Assembly: GCA_964401455.1 (NCBI GenBank) | Contig: CAYNYI010000019.1 | Span: 1 to 32,076 of the forward strand | Direction: 5' to 3' | Length of the DNA stretch: 32,076 nucleotides | DNA from: CAYNYI01 sp964401455 | Lineage (GTDB): Bacteria; Fibrobacterota; OXYB2-FULL-49-7; CAYNYI01 | Shown: one piece after another, positions 26,183-32,076 of the stretch | How positions within the stretch are numbered: the first letter of the stretch is position 1 | Layout of the letters: each line of letters opens with the position of its first letter | Made by a program: the position numbers and the translations under genes | Notes under the pieces: model-generated | Told to the model about the DNA's origin: nothing | Databases searched by the model: none | The model's input: only the letters and a program-made list of their open reading frames with translations

Positions 26183-26305
26183 TTATGACCTCTTTAAACA
26201 GATTTTAGGAATTCCCCCAATGTAAATATATCAAAAACAGGGCGATGTGTCCACGTATATCTTTATTCAATATAAAATCCTGTGGAATATATCAACGTTA
26301 ATTAA

Positions 26306-26339
26306 AAATAGAAAAAGCCGCCTTTCAAAAAGGCGGCTT
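26306..26339 (-). terminator. Rho-independent terminator for the minus-strand zinc-finger gene
   Basis: A perfect 11-base-pair inverted repeat, AAGCCGCCTTT (26315-26325) and AAAGGCGGCTT (26329-26339), has a 3-base loop. Read on the minus strand it is followed by TTTTTCTATTTTTAATT, a U-rich tail; the plus-strand side has no T run. It therefore ends transcripts coming from 26795 towards lower coordinates and is the clearest terminator in the window. Confidence 0.85.
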
Positions 26340-26404
26340 ATTATGGGGGCGGGAACGCCTGTCTCCAGGAGGTGTCAGGAGGGGGTATGGAAACAGGCGC
26401 CCCT
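26312..26404 (-). ncRNA. Candidate structured 3'-UTR or small RNA with C-rich anti-SD loop
   Basis: Between the stop of the zinc-finger gene and its terminator the minus strand can fold a hairpin: GCCTGTTTCC (26398-26389) pairs with GGAGACAGGC (26366-26357) as ten pairs including one U-G wobble. GGGGC (26403-26399) and GCCCC (26350-26346) add an outer stem across a 6-base bulge. The 22-base loop (26388-26367) is C-rich and contains CCCCCTCCTG and CACCTCCT, each able to pair with a Shine-Dalgarno sequence. On the plus strand the wobble becomes a C-A mismatch, so the fold favours minus-strand RNA. Whether it is an independent RNA, a processed 3' UTR or just an mRNA end is unknown. Confidence 0.35.
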
Positions 26405-26420
26405 TTGGAAGCTTTATATT

Positions 26421-26795
26421 CTAAGCAGAGAGTTTTCTGCTTTCATTCATTTCAATGAAACGCTCTCTCTTATAGGCGTTTCTGTGTTCTTCGCAGTATT
26501 TGGGGTAAACAAACTGCCTCGGTATTACATCGACCGTGTATTTGCAGTTACAGCCTTCAAGCTGACAGGTGAACTCCATGCGGGTTGTTTCTATATATTT
26601 GTGTTTAAAAACAAGGTTGTGATTATCAACCGGTTCATAAACAACTTTCTTACGTTTCCTGTTGGAAAGAACTCTGTGGTACTCACAGTACTTTGTAATA
26701 GGATGACCCAGATATTCCTTGCCGCATCCGGGCTCCTGGCAGACCTTCAGGACTACCTTGCTGTGTTTTTTACTTTTACTTACAGGAAGCTGCAT
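26421..26795 (-). CDS. Small basic protein with two Cys/His zinc-finger-like units, function unknown
   Basis: I place the start at the ATG at 26795 (124 residues, MQLPVSKSKKHSKVV) because GAGAGG (26808-26803) lies seven bases upstream and a good promoter lies just beyond; a longer frame to 26924 would begin upstream of that promoter. The protein holds two similar metal-site patterns: C19-x4-C24-x12-C37-x2-H40 (CQEPGCGKEY ... YCEYHR) and C77-x4-C82-x-C84-x16-C101-x2-H104 (CQLEGCNCKY ... YCEEHR). Both end in a YCExHR block, so they look like a duplicated treble-clef-type zinc knuckle. Lys and Arg are plentiful, suggesting nucleic acid or ribosome binding. I do not recognise the family. It stands alone and is followed by the structured 3' region and terminator. 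Confidence 0.75.
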   Translation of the reverse strand: MQLPVSKSKKHSKVVLKVCQEPGCGKEYLGHPITKYCEYHRVLSNRKRKKVVYEPVDNHNLVFKHKYIETTRMEFTCQLEGCNCKYTVDVIPRQFVYPKYCEEHRNAYKRERFIEMNESRKLSA

Positions 26796-26838
26796 TATTT
26801 TACCTCTCTTAATACCGCCTATTCTGAATCCAATATAG

Positions 26839-26867
26839 AATTTACGAAATTTTAAAAAAAAAGTCAA
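26839..26867 (-). promoter_or_regulatory. Predicted promoter of the double zinc-finger gene
   Basis: On the minus strand TTGACT (26867-26862) is followed by 17 bases and TAAATT (26844-26839). This gives a leader of about 35-40 bases before the ATG at 26795 and argues against the longer upstream reading frame. The flanking DNA contains long A/T runs (about 26851-26891). Confidence 0.55.
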
Positions 26868-26928
26868 TGATAATTTAAAAAAAAATAATAAAGTTAATAA
26901 TATGGCTATTATACAAATATACATTAGG

Positions 26929-27005
26929 CCGGAGCGGTTGAGTATATAGGTTCATAACTTTACTTTTAATAACAACATAAAGGGAACGTAAAACCGGAGC
27001 GTTTG
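26929..27005. repeat. Pair of short direct repeats in the queA/zinc-finger gene spacer
   Basis: CCGGAGCGGTTG (26929-26940) and CCGGAGCGTTTG (26994-27005) differ at one base and stand 65 bases apart in otherwise AT-rich spacer DNA. The spacer 26868-27062 holds no gene I can support and no strong terminator for queA. The repeats might be a protein-binding site or chance. Confidence 0.35.
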
Positions 27006-27062
27006 TTAATCAGTGTCAGAAAGATTATTTTTAATAATTACAATAGCTACAGAAAAAAGGTC

Positions 27063-28079
27063 TCAAATCATCAGCATAGCGTCACCGTAGCTGAAAAAAC
27101 GGTATTTTTCTGCCACCGCTTCGCGGTATGCTTTTTGAATATTTTCTCTTCCGGCGAAGGCGCTTACAAGCATAATCAGGGTGGAGCGCGGCAGGTGGAA
27201 ATTAGTAATCAGGCCCTCTGTGATCTTAAAATCGAAAGGGGGGTAAATAAAAAGATCGGAAAAACCGGAAGATTTCTGCAGAAGATTACCCGGGCCGGAG
27301 CTTCTTGCGGCCGTTTCAACAGTTTTCAGGGATGTTGTTCCCACGCATATTTTTCTCCCTCGGGCGCTGTTTATTTTTTCTGCCGTCTCGGCGGTAATTT
27401 CATAATATTCAGCGTCAACTTTGTGAGAAGCGATGTCTTCTGATTTTACGGGCCTGAAAGTTCCGAGACTCACATGAAGAGTTACTTCCGCCGTTTGGAC
27501 TCCCATATCGCGGAGTCTTGTAAACAGGCTATTCGTAAAATGAAGCCCCGCCGTCGGCGCCGCGACTGCCCCGGGTTTTGAGGCATAAACCGTCTGGTAC
27601 CTCTCGACATCATTTTTACAGGGTTTTCTTTTAATATAATGGGGAAGCGGTACCCCTGACGGTCCTGCTGTCGCAGGATCTCCATAAACTCTTACAATTT
27701 TTTTTCCCTCAGGCAGTCCGTCTTCTGTTACAACAACTTCAAGTTTGTCATTTATAATTATACGGTTGCCTTTTTTAAGATATTTGCCCGGTTTTCCTAT
27801 CGCTTCCCATAAATTTTTTTCAAGGTTTCGAAGGAGAAATATTTCTGTCTGCCCCCCTGTTTCTTTTCGGCCCGTGAGCCTTGCCGGAATTACTTTTGTG
27901 TTGTTTGTTATCAACAAATCGTCTTTTTTCAGGAATTCCGGCAGCGATGAAAATTTTGAATGAGTTAAGCCGCCTTTTTCCTTATTCAGAACAAGAAGTC
28001 TTGAATTGTCCCTTTGCTGTTCCGGGTATTGAGCGATAAGCTCTTCGGGCAGATTATAGTCGAAATCGGAGGTCCTCAT
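27063..28079 (-). CDS. queA: S-adenosylmethionine:tRNA ribosyltransferase-isomerase
   Basis: With the start at the ATG at 28079 the protein has 338 residues and begins MRTSDFDYNLPEELIAQYP, the standard QueA N-terminus; AAAGGACAACG gives an RBS six bases upstream. A longer frame from 28106 would add nine residues not found in the family. Further signatures are DNSRLLVL, LLITNNTKVIPARL, KPGAVAAPTAGLHFT, VTLHVSLGTFRPV, and the C-terminal GLITNFHLPRSTLIMLVSAFAG. QueA transfers and isomerises the ribose of S-adenosylmethionine onto preQ1 in tRNA to give epoxyqueuosine. Its ATG overlaps the queH stop as ATGA, so the two final queuosine steps are translationally coupled. The other que genes are not in the window. 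Confidence 0.95.
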   Translation of the reverse strand: MRTSDFDYNLPEELIAQYPEQQRDNSRLLVLNKEKGGLTHSKFSSLPEFLKKDDLLITNNTKVIPARLTGRKETGGQTEIFLLRNLEKNLWEAIGKPGKYLKKGNRIIINDKLEVVVTEDGLPEGKKIVRVYGDPATAGPSGVPLPHYIKRKPCKNDVERYQTVYASKPGAVAAPTAGLHFTNSLFTRLRDMGVQTAEVTLHVSLGTFRPVKSEDIASHKVDAEYYEITAETAEKINSARGRKICVGTTSLKTVETAARSSGPGNLLQKSSGFSDLFIYPPFDFKITEGLITNFHLPRSTLIMLVSAFAGRENIQKAYREAVAEKYRFFSYGDAMLMI

Positions 28080-28624
28080 CGTTGTCCTTTCATGGAATAC
28101 CTGCATCCACAGAAATTTTGTCTGTATATTCCGAGTTCGCCGGATATCCGCACCGACTCCTTAAAGCCGCCTTTTTTTTTCAGGTTTGAGGGAATATACT
28201 TCACACCCGTTGCCCCGGCGATCTCTTCACCGATGCTGTTTATGAGATCCGCGTCTTTATGAGGACTTATGGTCAGAGTGGTGGCAAAAGCGGCATATTC
28301 CGATACTTTTGCCTCTTCAGCGGTTTTTTTTAGAAGATATCTGAAACACTCGCGGCATCTAAGCCCTTTTTCGGGTTCGTTCTCAAGTCCTTTTACCGCT
28401 TCGTCCCATTCCCCGGGTTCATAAATAAAGCCTTTGATTCTGAAACAAAGCTTTTCGGACACCTTTTCCAGAGCTTCCAGTCTTTTGTGAAATTCATTCT
28501 CCGGGTGTATATTTGAATTAGGAAAAAAAAGGTCCACTTCGGTGTTCTCAGTCTCTTTAAAGAAGGGGGCGGAATAGGTAGTATCCGGCGCGCAGCAGCA
28601 GTGAAGAAGAATTTTATTATTCAT
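28076..28624 (-). CDS. queH: Epoxyqueuosine reductase QueH
   Basis: The 182-residue protein is a full-length QueH (former DUF208). It has the N-terminal LLHCCCAPDTTY with adjacent cysteines, RCRECFRYLLKKTAEEA (second CxxC pair), FATTLTISPHKDADLIN, and FCGCRYS near the C-terminus. QueH uses a 4Fe-4S cluster plus a second metal to reduce epoxyqueuosine in tRNA to queuosine, replacing the cobalamin enzyme QueG. The position after CCAP is Asp where many members have Cys. It stands directly upstream of queA, which makes its substrate, with a 4-base overlap. No Shine-Dalgarno is seen before the ATG at 28624; a TATAAA (28642-28637) only about 13 bases upstream hints at a very short leader. Confidence 0.93.
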   Translation of the reverse strand: MNNKILLHCCCAPDTTYSAPFFKETENTEVDLFFPNSNIHPENEFHKRLEALEKVSEKLCFRIKGFIYEPGEWDEAVKGLENEPEKGLRCRECFRYLLKKTAEEAKVSEYAAFATTLTISPHKDADLINSIGEEIAGATGVKYIPSNLKKKGGFKESVRISGELGIYRQNFCGCRYSMKGQR

Positions 28625-28648
28625 TTTTTTTCGAATTTTATATGGTTT

Positions 28649-28661
28649 GCTTATTTTAAGC
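28649..28661. repeat. Short inverted repeat in the queH/barrel divergent spacer
   Basis: GCTTA and TAAGC flank a 3-base centre (TTT). The site lies between the divergent queH gene (start 28624) and the outer-membrane barrel gene (start 28749), near the presumed queH promoter, so it could be an operator. At five bases per arm it may also be chance. Confidence 0.25.
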
Positions 28662-28690
28662 GAAAAAATTTAAATTTAGGGCATATCGGA

Positions 28691-28719
28691 TTTTTGTAAC
28701 TTTGAAAATATAACATAAT
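28691..28719 (+). promoter_or_regulatory. Possible promoter of the 250-residue barrel gene
   Basis: TTTTTG (28691-28696), 17 bases, and CATAAT (28714-28719) would place a start about 20-25 bases before the ATG at 28749. Both hexamers depart from consensus, so this is a weak call. Confidence 0.3.
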
Positions 28720-28748
28720 TCATTTTGAATTAAAAAAAGGATATCAGT

Positions 28749-29501
28749 ATGATTAGATCGTTTGCCGTTTTCTTTGTGGTGCTGTTCTCTGCCTCTCTTA
28801 TTATTGCAGACTCTGCAGACGGGGAACTTTATGCAGCTTCCAGAAGAGGCAGAGACGAAGGACGCGGAAGAAAGGTGGAAAAAGAGGAAGCCGTCCGCAA
28901 AGATCCGGGAATACCTCCATCAGGTTCTCCCGAACCGCTTTACAGAATGGCTTTCGGTGTTCATGAACAAATCGGTCAATTTCTTGAGCCGGGATGGGGC
29001 GCGATGGAGATCGATTCTTCCGGTAACAAACCCGATACCGGGTATGTTGAAAAAGGCTATGGCTATACAAATGACTTTCTTCCGGCTTTGAAGTTCATGT
29101 ACAGAATAGCGCCGGGGGTTAATCTAAGTCTGGATCTTCCAGTTTTTCGGACCATAAATGCCTGGACAAAACCAGATCCTCAGTTTATTTTCCGGGGTTA
29201 TGACGCTATGGTTGACTTCAGTTTTCCCCGGGGTTCAGCCAGACTTATACCTTATTTTAATGTCGGTCTTTCCTGGGTCGGTTTTGCGGGTTATCCGGGA
29301 GATAATCACGGATGGCGCGGATGGATGGCTGTACCTTTCGGGGGAGGTGTTCATTACCGGGTGCACAATAATTTCGCGCTTACAGCCTTCGGCAGGACAG
29401 GCTTTGTTTTTACCCATCCCTCCGGCTGGCTTGGATCACAACTCGGGGTCGGCATAGATTATTATGTGGATTCACATAATTTCTTTAATTTCGGGCGCTG
29501 A
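28749..29501 (+). CDS. Predicted outer-membrane beta-barrel protein
   Basis: The 250-residue product begins with a signal peptide (MIRSFAVFFVVLFSASLIIA), followed by a charged stretch rich in Arg/Glu/Lys (about 31-50) and a Pro-rich spacer. From about residue 65 the sequence alternates polar and aromatic residues in short strands (LYRMAFGVHEQIGQFL, LKFMYRIAPGVNLSLDLPVF, LIPYFNVGLSWVGFAGYP, VGIDYYVDSHNFF), as in eight-stranded outer-membrane barrels. The last residue is Arg rather than the usual Phe. AAGGA lies eight bases before the ATG. It is divergent from queH and convergent with the metallo-hydrolase, three bases away. No specific family is recognised; porin-like or structural roles are both possible. 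Confidence 0.7.
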   Translation: MIRSFAVFFVVLFSASLIIADSADGELYAASRRGRDEGRGRKVEKEEAVRKDPGIPPSGSPEPLYRMAFGVHEQIGQFLEPGWGAMEIDSSGNKPDTGYVEKGYGYTNDFLPALKFMYRIAPGVNLSLDLPVFRTINAWTKPDPQFIFRGYDAMVDFSFPRGSARLIPYFNVGLSWVGFAGYPGDNHGWRGWMAVPFGGGVHYRVHNNFALTAFGRTGFVFTHPSGWLGSQLGVGIDYYVDSHNFFNFGR

Positions 29502-29504
29502 TTT

Positions 29505-30293
29505 TTAAAGGTCGCCCACGTCTATTTCCAGTCCGTCAAATGCCGGACTGATATTTCCGGGTAGTTCCGTCTCGAGTGCTGTATGAGACATATCATGGCA
29601 TATATGAGTTATCCATGTATGTGCCGCCCCTGTCTTTTCCGCGATTTCTATCGCCTGGTCTATTGTAAAATGGGTTTCATGTGGCCTGTATCTTAATCCG
29701 TCAATCACAAGGTTTTTTATCCCCTGCAGCTTTTCCATGCTTTTATCCGGTAACCCGCTGCAGTCCGTTATATAGGCCGTGTCTCCGAAGCGGTAGCCCG
29801 TCGCCCTGTTTCTGCCGTGAAACATTTTGATGGGTGTTACAGTTAGAGATGCGGCCTTAAACTTCTTTTGGTCAATAATATTGAGGGATATTAGCGGCTT
29901 GCCCCCGCCTTTTTGTGTCTCTTTGAAAATATAGGAAAACTTTTCTCTTATTTCCTTTTCGCAAACGCGGTCGCAGTAAACCGGGATTTTTTTTCCGAAA
30001 CAAAGGGGTCTTATATCGTCAAGACCGTGTGTATGATCGGCATGCGCATGCGTGAAAAGTATGGCATCAAGCTTCTTTACAGAGTATTTAAGCGCCTGGT
30101 GCCTGAAATCTGTCGATGTGTCTATTAATATTGATATGTCTCCGGTATTAAGTACCGCGGAGCATCGGAGCCTCTTATCATGAGAATTTGTTGAAAGGCA
30201 GACAGGGCACATGCAACCGATTACTGGTACACCGTGAGAGGTTCCGGATCCCAATATCTGCAATTTTCCGGATTTAATCCATTTCTTTGACAT
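29505..30293 (-). CDS. MBL-fold metallo-hydrolase, PhnP-like
   Basis: The 262-residue protein starts with LQILGSGTSHGVPVIGCMCP, including three cysteines (C27, C29, C32) that in PhnP-type proteins help bind an extra structural metal. The metallo-beta-lactamase motif THAHADHTHGLDD supplies the two-metal site, followed by MFHGRN, YITDCSG, DGLRYRPHETHFT and TWITHICHDMSH. Known relatives are phosphodiesterases such as PhnP (cyclic ribose phosphate) and lipoate/octanoate-linked orphan enzymes. No phn genes are present, so the substrate is unknown. It is divergent from the CsgG-barrel gene. No Shine-Dalgarno is visible before the ATG at 30293. Confidence 0.88.
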   Translation of the reverse strand: MSKKWIKSGKLQILGSGTSHGVPVIGCMCPVCLSTNSHDKRLRCSAVLNTGDISILIDTSTDFRHQALKYSVKKLDAILFTHAHADHTHGLDDIRPLCFGKKIPVYCDRVCEKEIREKFSYIFKETQKGGGKPLISLNIIDQKKFKAASLTVTPIKMFHGRNRATGYRFGDTAYITDCSGLPDKSMEKLQGIKNLVIDGLRYRPHETHFTIDQAIEIAEKTGAAHTWITHICHDMSHTALETELPGNISPAFDGLEIDVGDL

Positions 30294-30320
30294 CTATATA
30301 AAAAATAAGTTAATTTAGGG

Positions 30321-30349
30321 TTGACATGGGTTTATTAAAATTATAAATA
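30321..30349 (+). promoter_or_regulatory. Predicted promoter of the CsgG-barrel gene
   Basis: Consensus TTGACA (30321-30326), a 17-base spacer and TAAATA (30344-30349) form one of the best promoters in the window. Transcription would begin at about 30355-30357, so the leader before the ATG at 30364 would be under ten bases and the GGCGG ribosome site (30352-30356) would be partly or wholly outside the message. Confidence 0.55.
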
Positions 30350-30363
30350 AAGGCGGTATTTAT

Positions 30364-31731
30364 ATGGTTTTGAGAATTATTCTTCTCTTTATTCTTGTAT
30401 TACCAACCGTTTCTGTATATTCGCAGAATAAAATCCCTGCCGGTGAAACAGCACCGGAGAAACAAAAAAAGATGTCTGTTGCAGTGATGCCGTTTAACGG
30501 CATGGGTGAACTCGGCCAGGTAACCGATATCCTCACCGAACGGCTCGGTGCGGAACTTATAAATACCGGTGAATTCAAAGTTATGGAACGTTCACAGATG
30601 GATATGGTCCTGAAGGAACAGGGCTTTCAGCAGACCGGTTGTACGAGTACCGAATGTATGGTCGAGATGGGACAGCTTGTGGGTGTGGACAGAATTATTG
30701 CCGGCAGTATCGGGCAGCTTGGAAAGAAATATACGATAAATGCGAGAATAATAAATGTAGGAACGGGTTCGGTTGAAAAAGCGGTCAATGTAGACAGGGT
30801 ATGCCCGATAGAGGAACTTACAAATGTAATGCGTGATGTGGCCCTTAAACTCGCCGGAGGCAAGGTTGAAAATAAACCTTCTCCGGTTGCGGTCAATCCG
30901 CCTGAAAAGAAAAAGAAGGCGGACAAGGAAAAAGAAGTAACGAAAAGAAATTATATGAGAGGCTGGTTTACTTCCGTTTCAGCAGGGGGAGGAGATCTTG
31001 CCAAGGCTATCGATCAGTCATCGGAGACAAACCTTTCGGTTGATGCATTTGAAAGCATGACCGGGCTGGGAGGTGAGCTTGGTCTCGGTATTACTGACAA
31101 TTTTAATCTCGGGGTCGGAATGGAATTTTTATTTCAGACAGATTCCGATGACCGGAAAAACGATAACGGCTATGACCGTGAAAAGTTAGAGCTTTCATAT
31201 TTTGTATTTGCTCTTCCTATCAATTTGACTGCCTACTTGCATACTCCCAGAAGCGCGGCTTTCAGCGTCTCTTCTTTTGCAGGGATGGATTTTTATCCGG
31301 CGGTTGGTATGAATTCCTATTATATGGAAGAAAGAGACATTGATTATAATTCTTTCAGCCCCGGATACGAAAAATATGAATATGAACTGTTTGCCACTAC
31401 GTCCGGCGTCGGGTTCCATTTTGGATTCGGCGGTGAACTGAATTTTTCGGAGTCATTCGGACTATTTGTAGATTTCAAGATGAAAAGAGCGTTGTTTTCG
31501 GAACTTGACGCCGAATTTAAACTGAATATGCAAAATTCTTCAGGTATCAACATAGATGACTCTTTTGAAGGTAAGCTTATATATATTGATGAATCGGGAT
31601 TCGATGGTATGCCAATAGCTGTAGATGAGATGATTGATCAGCAGCTCGGGGCAACGCCTCCCTCATACCGTGATTTTGAACTTGATCTCTCCGGAGCCGG
31701 GGTCCGCCTGGGCGCCCGAATAGGGTTCTGA
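30364..31731 (+). CDS. CsgG-like domain fused to a C-terminal outer-membrane beta-barrel
   Basis: The 455-residue protein has a signal peptide (MVLRIILLFILVLPTVSVYS, cleavage near Q21). Residues 37-165 are CsgG/LpoB-like: VAVMPFNGMGELGQV, LTERLGAELINTGEFKVMER, LVGVDRIIAGSIGQLGKKY and INARIINVGTGSVEKA. Two cysteines lie within TGCTSTEC (C93, C98), with another at C147. A Lys/Glu-rich linker (about 180-195) leads to a barrel-like half (200-455) with alternating aromatic strands and a terminal Phe (GARIGF), the usual signal for BAM-dependent assembly. CsgG itself is a lipoprotein that forms a secretion pore for curli; here there is no lipobox and no curli gene, so the CsgG-like part probably sits in the periplasm attached to its own barrel. 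An AAAGGCGG ribosome site precedes the ATG. Confidence 0.82.
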   Translation: MVLRIILLFILVLPTVSVYSQNKIPAGETAPEKQKKMSVAVMPFNGMGELGQVTDILTERLGAELINTGEFKVMERSQMDMVLKEQGFQQTGCTSTECMVEMGQLVGVDRIIAGSIGQLGKKYTINARIINVGTGSVEKAVNVDRVCPIEELTNVMRDVALKLAGGKVENKPSPVAVNPPEKKKKADKEKEVTKRNYMRGWFTSVSAGGGDLAKAIDQSSETNLSVDAFESMTGLGGELGLGITDNFNLGVGMEFLFQTDSDDRKNDNGYDREKLELSYFVFALPINLTAYLHTPRSAAFSVSSFAGMDFYPAVGMNSYYMEERDIDYNSFSPGYEKYEYELFATTSGVGFHFGFGGELNFSESFGLFVDFKMKRALFSELDAEFKLNMQNSSGINIDDSFEGKLIYIDESGFDGMPIAVDEMIDQQLGATPPSYRDFELDLSGAGVRLGARIGF

Positions 31732-31762
31732 GGTTCTTATTAAACACAGAGACTATTCCGGC

Positions 31763-32076
31763 ATGGTCGGCAGGGAAAAATCCGCGAGAAAAATCATTGA
31801 TACTCTGAAGGCGGAGGGGCATACCGCTTACTTTGCCGGAGGCTGTGTCCGTGATAAAATCCTTGGTACCCTTTCTTCCGATACCGATTTTGATATAGCC
31901 ACCAGCGCTCGTCCGGATGATGTTGTAAATCTTTTCCGGAGAACGGTCCCTGTCGGGGCCAAGTTCGGAGTTATAATTGTTATGTCCGGCGAGGAACAGT
32001 TTGAAGTAGCTACTTTCCGGACAGAAGGCGGCTATAAAGACGGCAGACATCCGGACCATGTGGAATTCGCTTCTCC
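31763..32076 (+). CDS. tRNA nucleotidyltransferase / poly(A) polymerase family (3' end outside window)
   Basis: From the ATG at 31763, 104 codons run to the window edge without a stop. The sequence has the class II nucleotidyltransferase head: REKSARKIIDTLKAEGHTAY, then FAGGCVRDKILG (the GGxVRD motif) and SSDTDFDIATSA (the DxD metal-binding motif), followed by VGAKFGVIIV and EVATFRTEGGYKDGRHPDHV. Such enzymes add CCA to tRNA 3' ends or poly(A) to RNA; the N-terminal part does not separate the two. It starts 31 bases after the CsgG-barrel gene and may share its transcript. The RBS is weak. Confidence 0.9.
   Translation, partial: MVGREKSARKIIDTLKAEGHTAYFAGGCVRDKILGTLSSDTDFDIATSARPDDVVNLFRRTVPVGAKFGVIIVMSGEEQFEVATFRTEGGYKDGRHPDHVEFAS

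Noticed and set aside
26247..26855. Open frame of 202 codons on the plus strand opposite the zinc-finger gene
   Set aside because: It runs through the terminator and hairpin, is antisense to a gene with a good promoter and RBS, and shows no recognisable domain.
26796..26924. N-terminal extension of the zinc-finger protein (hydrophobic helix)
   Set aside because: It would start upstream of the predicted promoter and is encoded by low-complexity A/T DNA; the ATG at 26795 has a proper RBS.
26928..27000. tRNA-like start GCCGGAGCGGTTGAG
   Set aside because: No matching 3' acceptor strand, T-loop or anticodon stem could be found downstream.
1..32076. CRISPR array or insertion sequence
   Set aside because: No regularly spaced repeats and no transposase were found; the repeated DNA belongs to protein repeats in the giant gene.

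Overview
The window (about 45-50% G+C by eye, no rRNA or tRNA gene seen) looks like a chromosomal segment of a Gram-negative bacterium of the wider FCB/Fibrobacterota-like assemblage. Three things support this: a 3435-residue secreted protein whose C-terminus carries the NYPNPFNPST-type motif and FlgD-like/type IX secretion (T9SS type A) sorting domain; two predicted outer-membrane beta-barrel proteins; and a heptose (LPS core) enzyme. The exact phylum cannot be fixed from sequence reading alone.

Layout, left to right. (1) 1-1360, minus: 5' part of a B12-binding-type radical SAM enzyme, cut by the window edge. (2) 1598-3394, plus: an EAL-CBS-GGDEF protein with several altered catalytic positions, preceded by a 14-codon ORF with a near-perfect ribosome binding site. 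(3) 3395-3679, minus: a 94-residue tandem helix-turn-helix protein, divergent from a plus-strand set made of a XerC/XerD recombinase, an Old-Yellow-Enzyme-family oxidoreductase with C-terminal cysteines, and a diacylglycerol-kinase-family lipid kinase. (4) 9721-6806, minus: a cell-envelope operon of polyprenyl diphosphate synthase, dapA, and a fused heptose-1-phosphate adenylyltransferase/heptose-bisphosphate phosphatase. (5) 9852-10697, plus: a compact lysine-2,3-aminomutase-family radical SAM protein. (6) 26182-10717, minus: the giant surface protein (about a third of the window), a 7-PAS hybrid histidine kinase, and an Ldh2/MDH2-family dehydrogenase. (7) 26421-26795, minus: a 124-residue protein with two Cys/His zinc-finger-like units, followed by a structured 3' region and a strong terminator. 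(8) 28624-27063, minus: queH-queA, the last two steps of queuosine synthesis, overlapping by ATGA. (9) 28749-29501, plus: an outer-membrane barrel. (10) 30293-29505, minus: a PhnP-like metallo-hydrolase. (11) 30364-31731, plus: a CsgG-like domain fused to a C-terminal barrel. (12) 31763-end, plus: the start of a tRNA nucleotidyltransferase/poly(A) polymerase.

Most genes are housekeeping or envelope related. The points most worth a second look are: the minus-strand RNA hairpin at about 26346-26403, whose loop displays two anti-Shine-Dalgarno-like CCUCCU stretches just ahead of an intrinsic terminator; the unnamed double zinc-finger protein upstream of it; the giant duplicated surface protein; the adenylyltransferase-phosphatase fusion of two consecutive heptose steps; the CsgG-barrel fusion; and the mini-KamA protein. 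No mobile element, CRISPR array or prophage was found. No gene-free stretch exceeds 300 bases.
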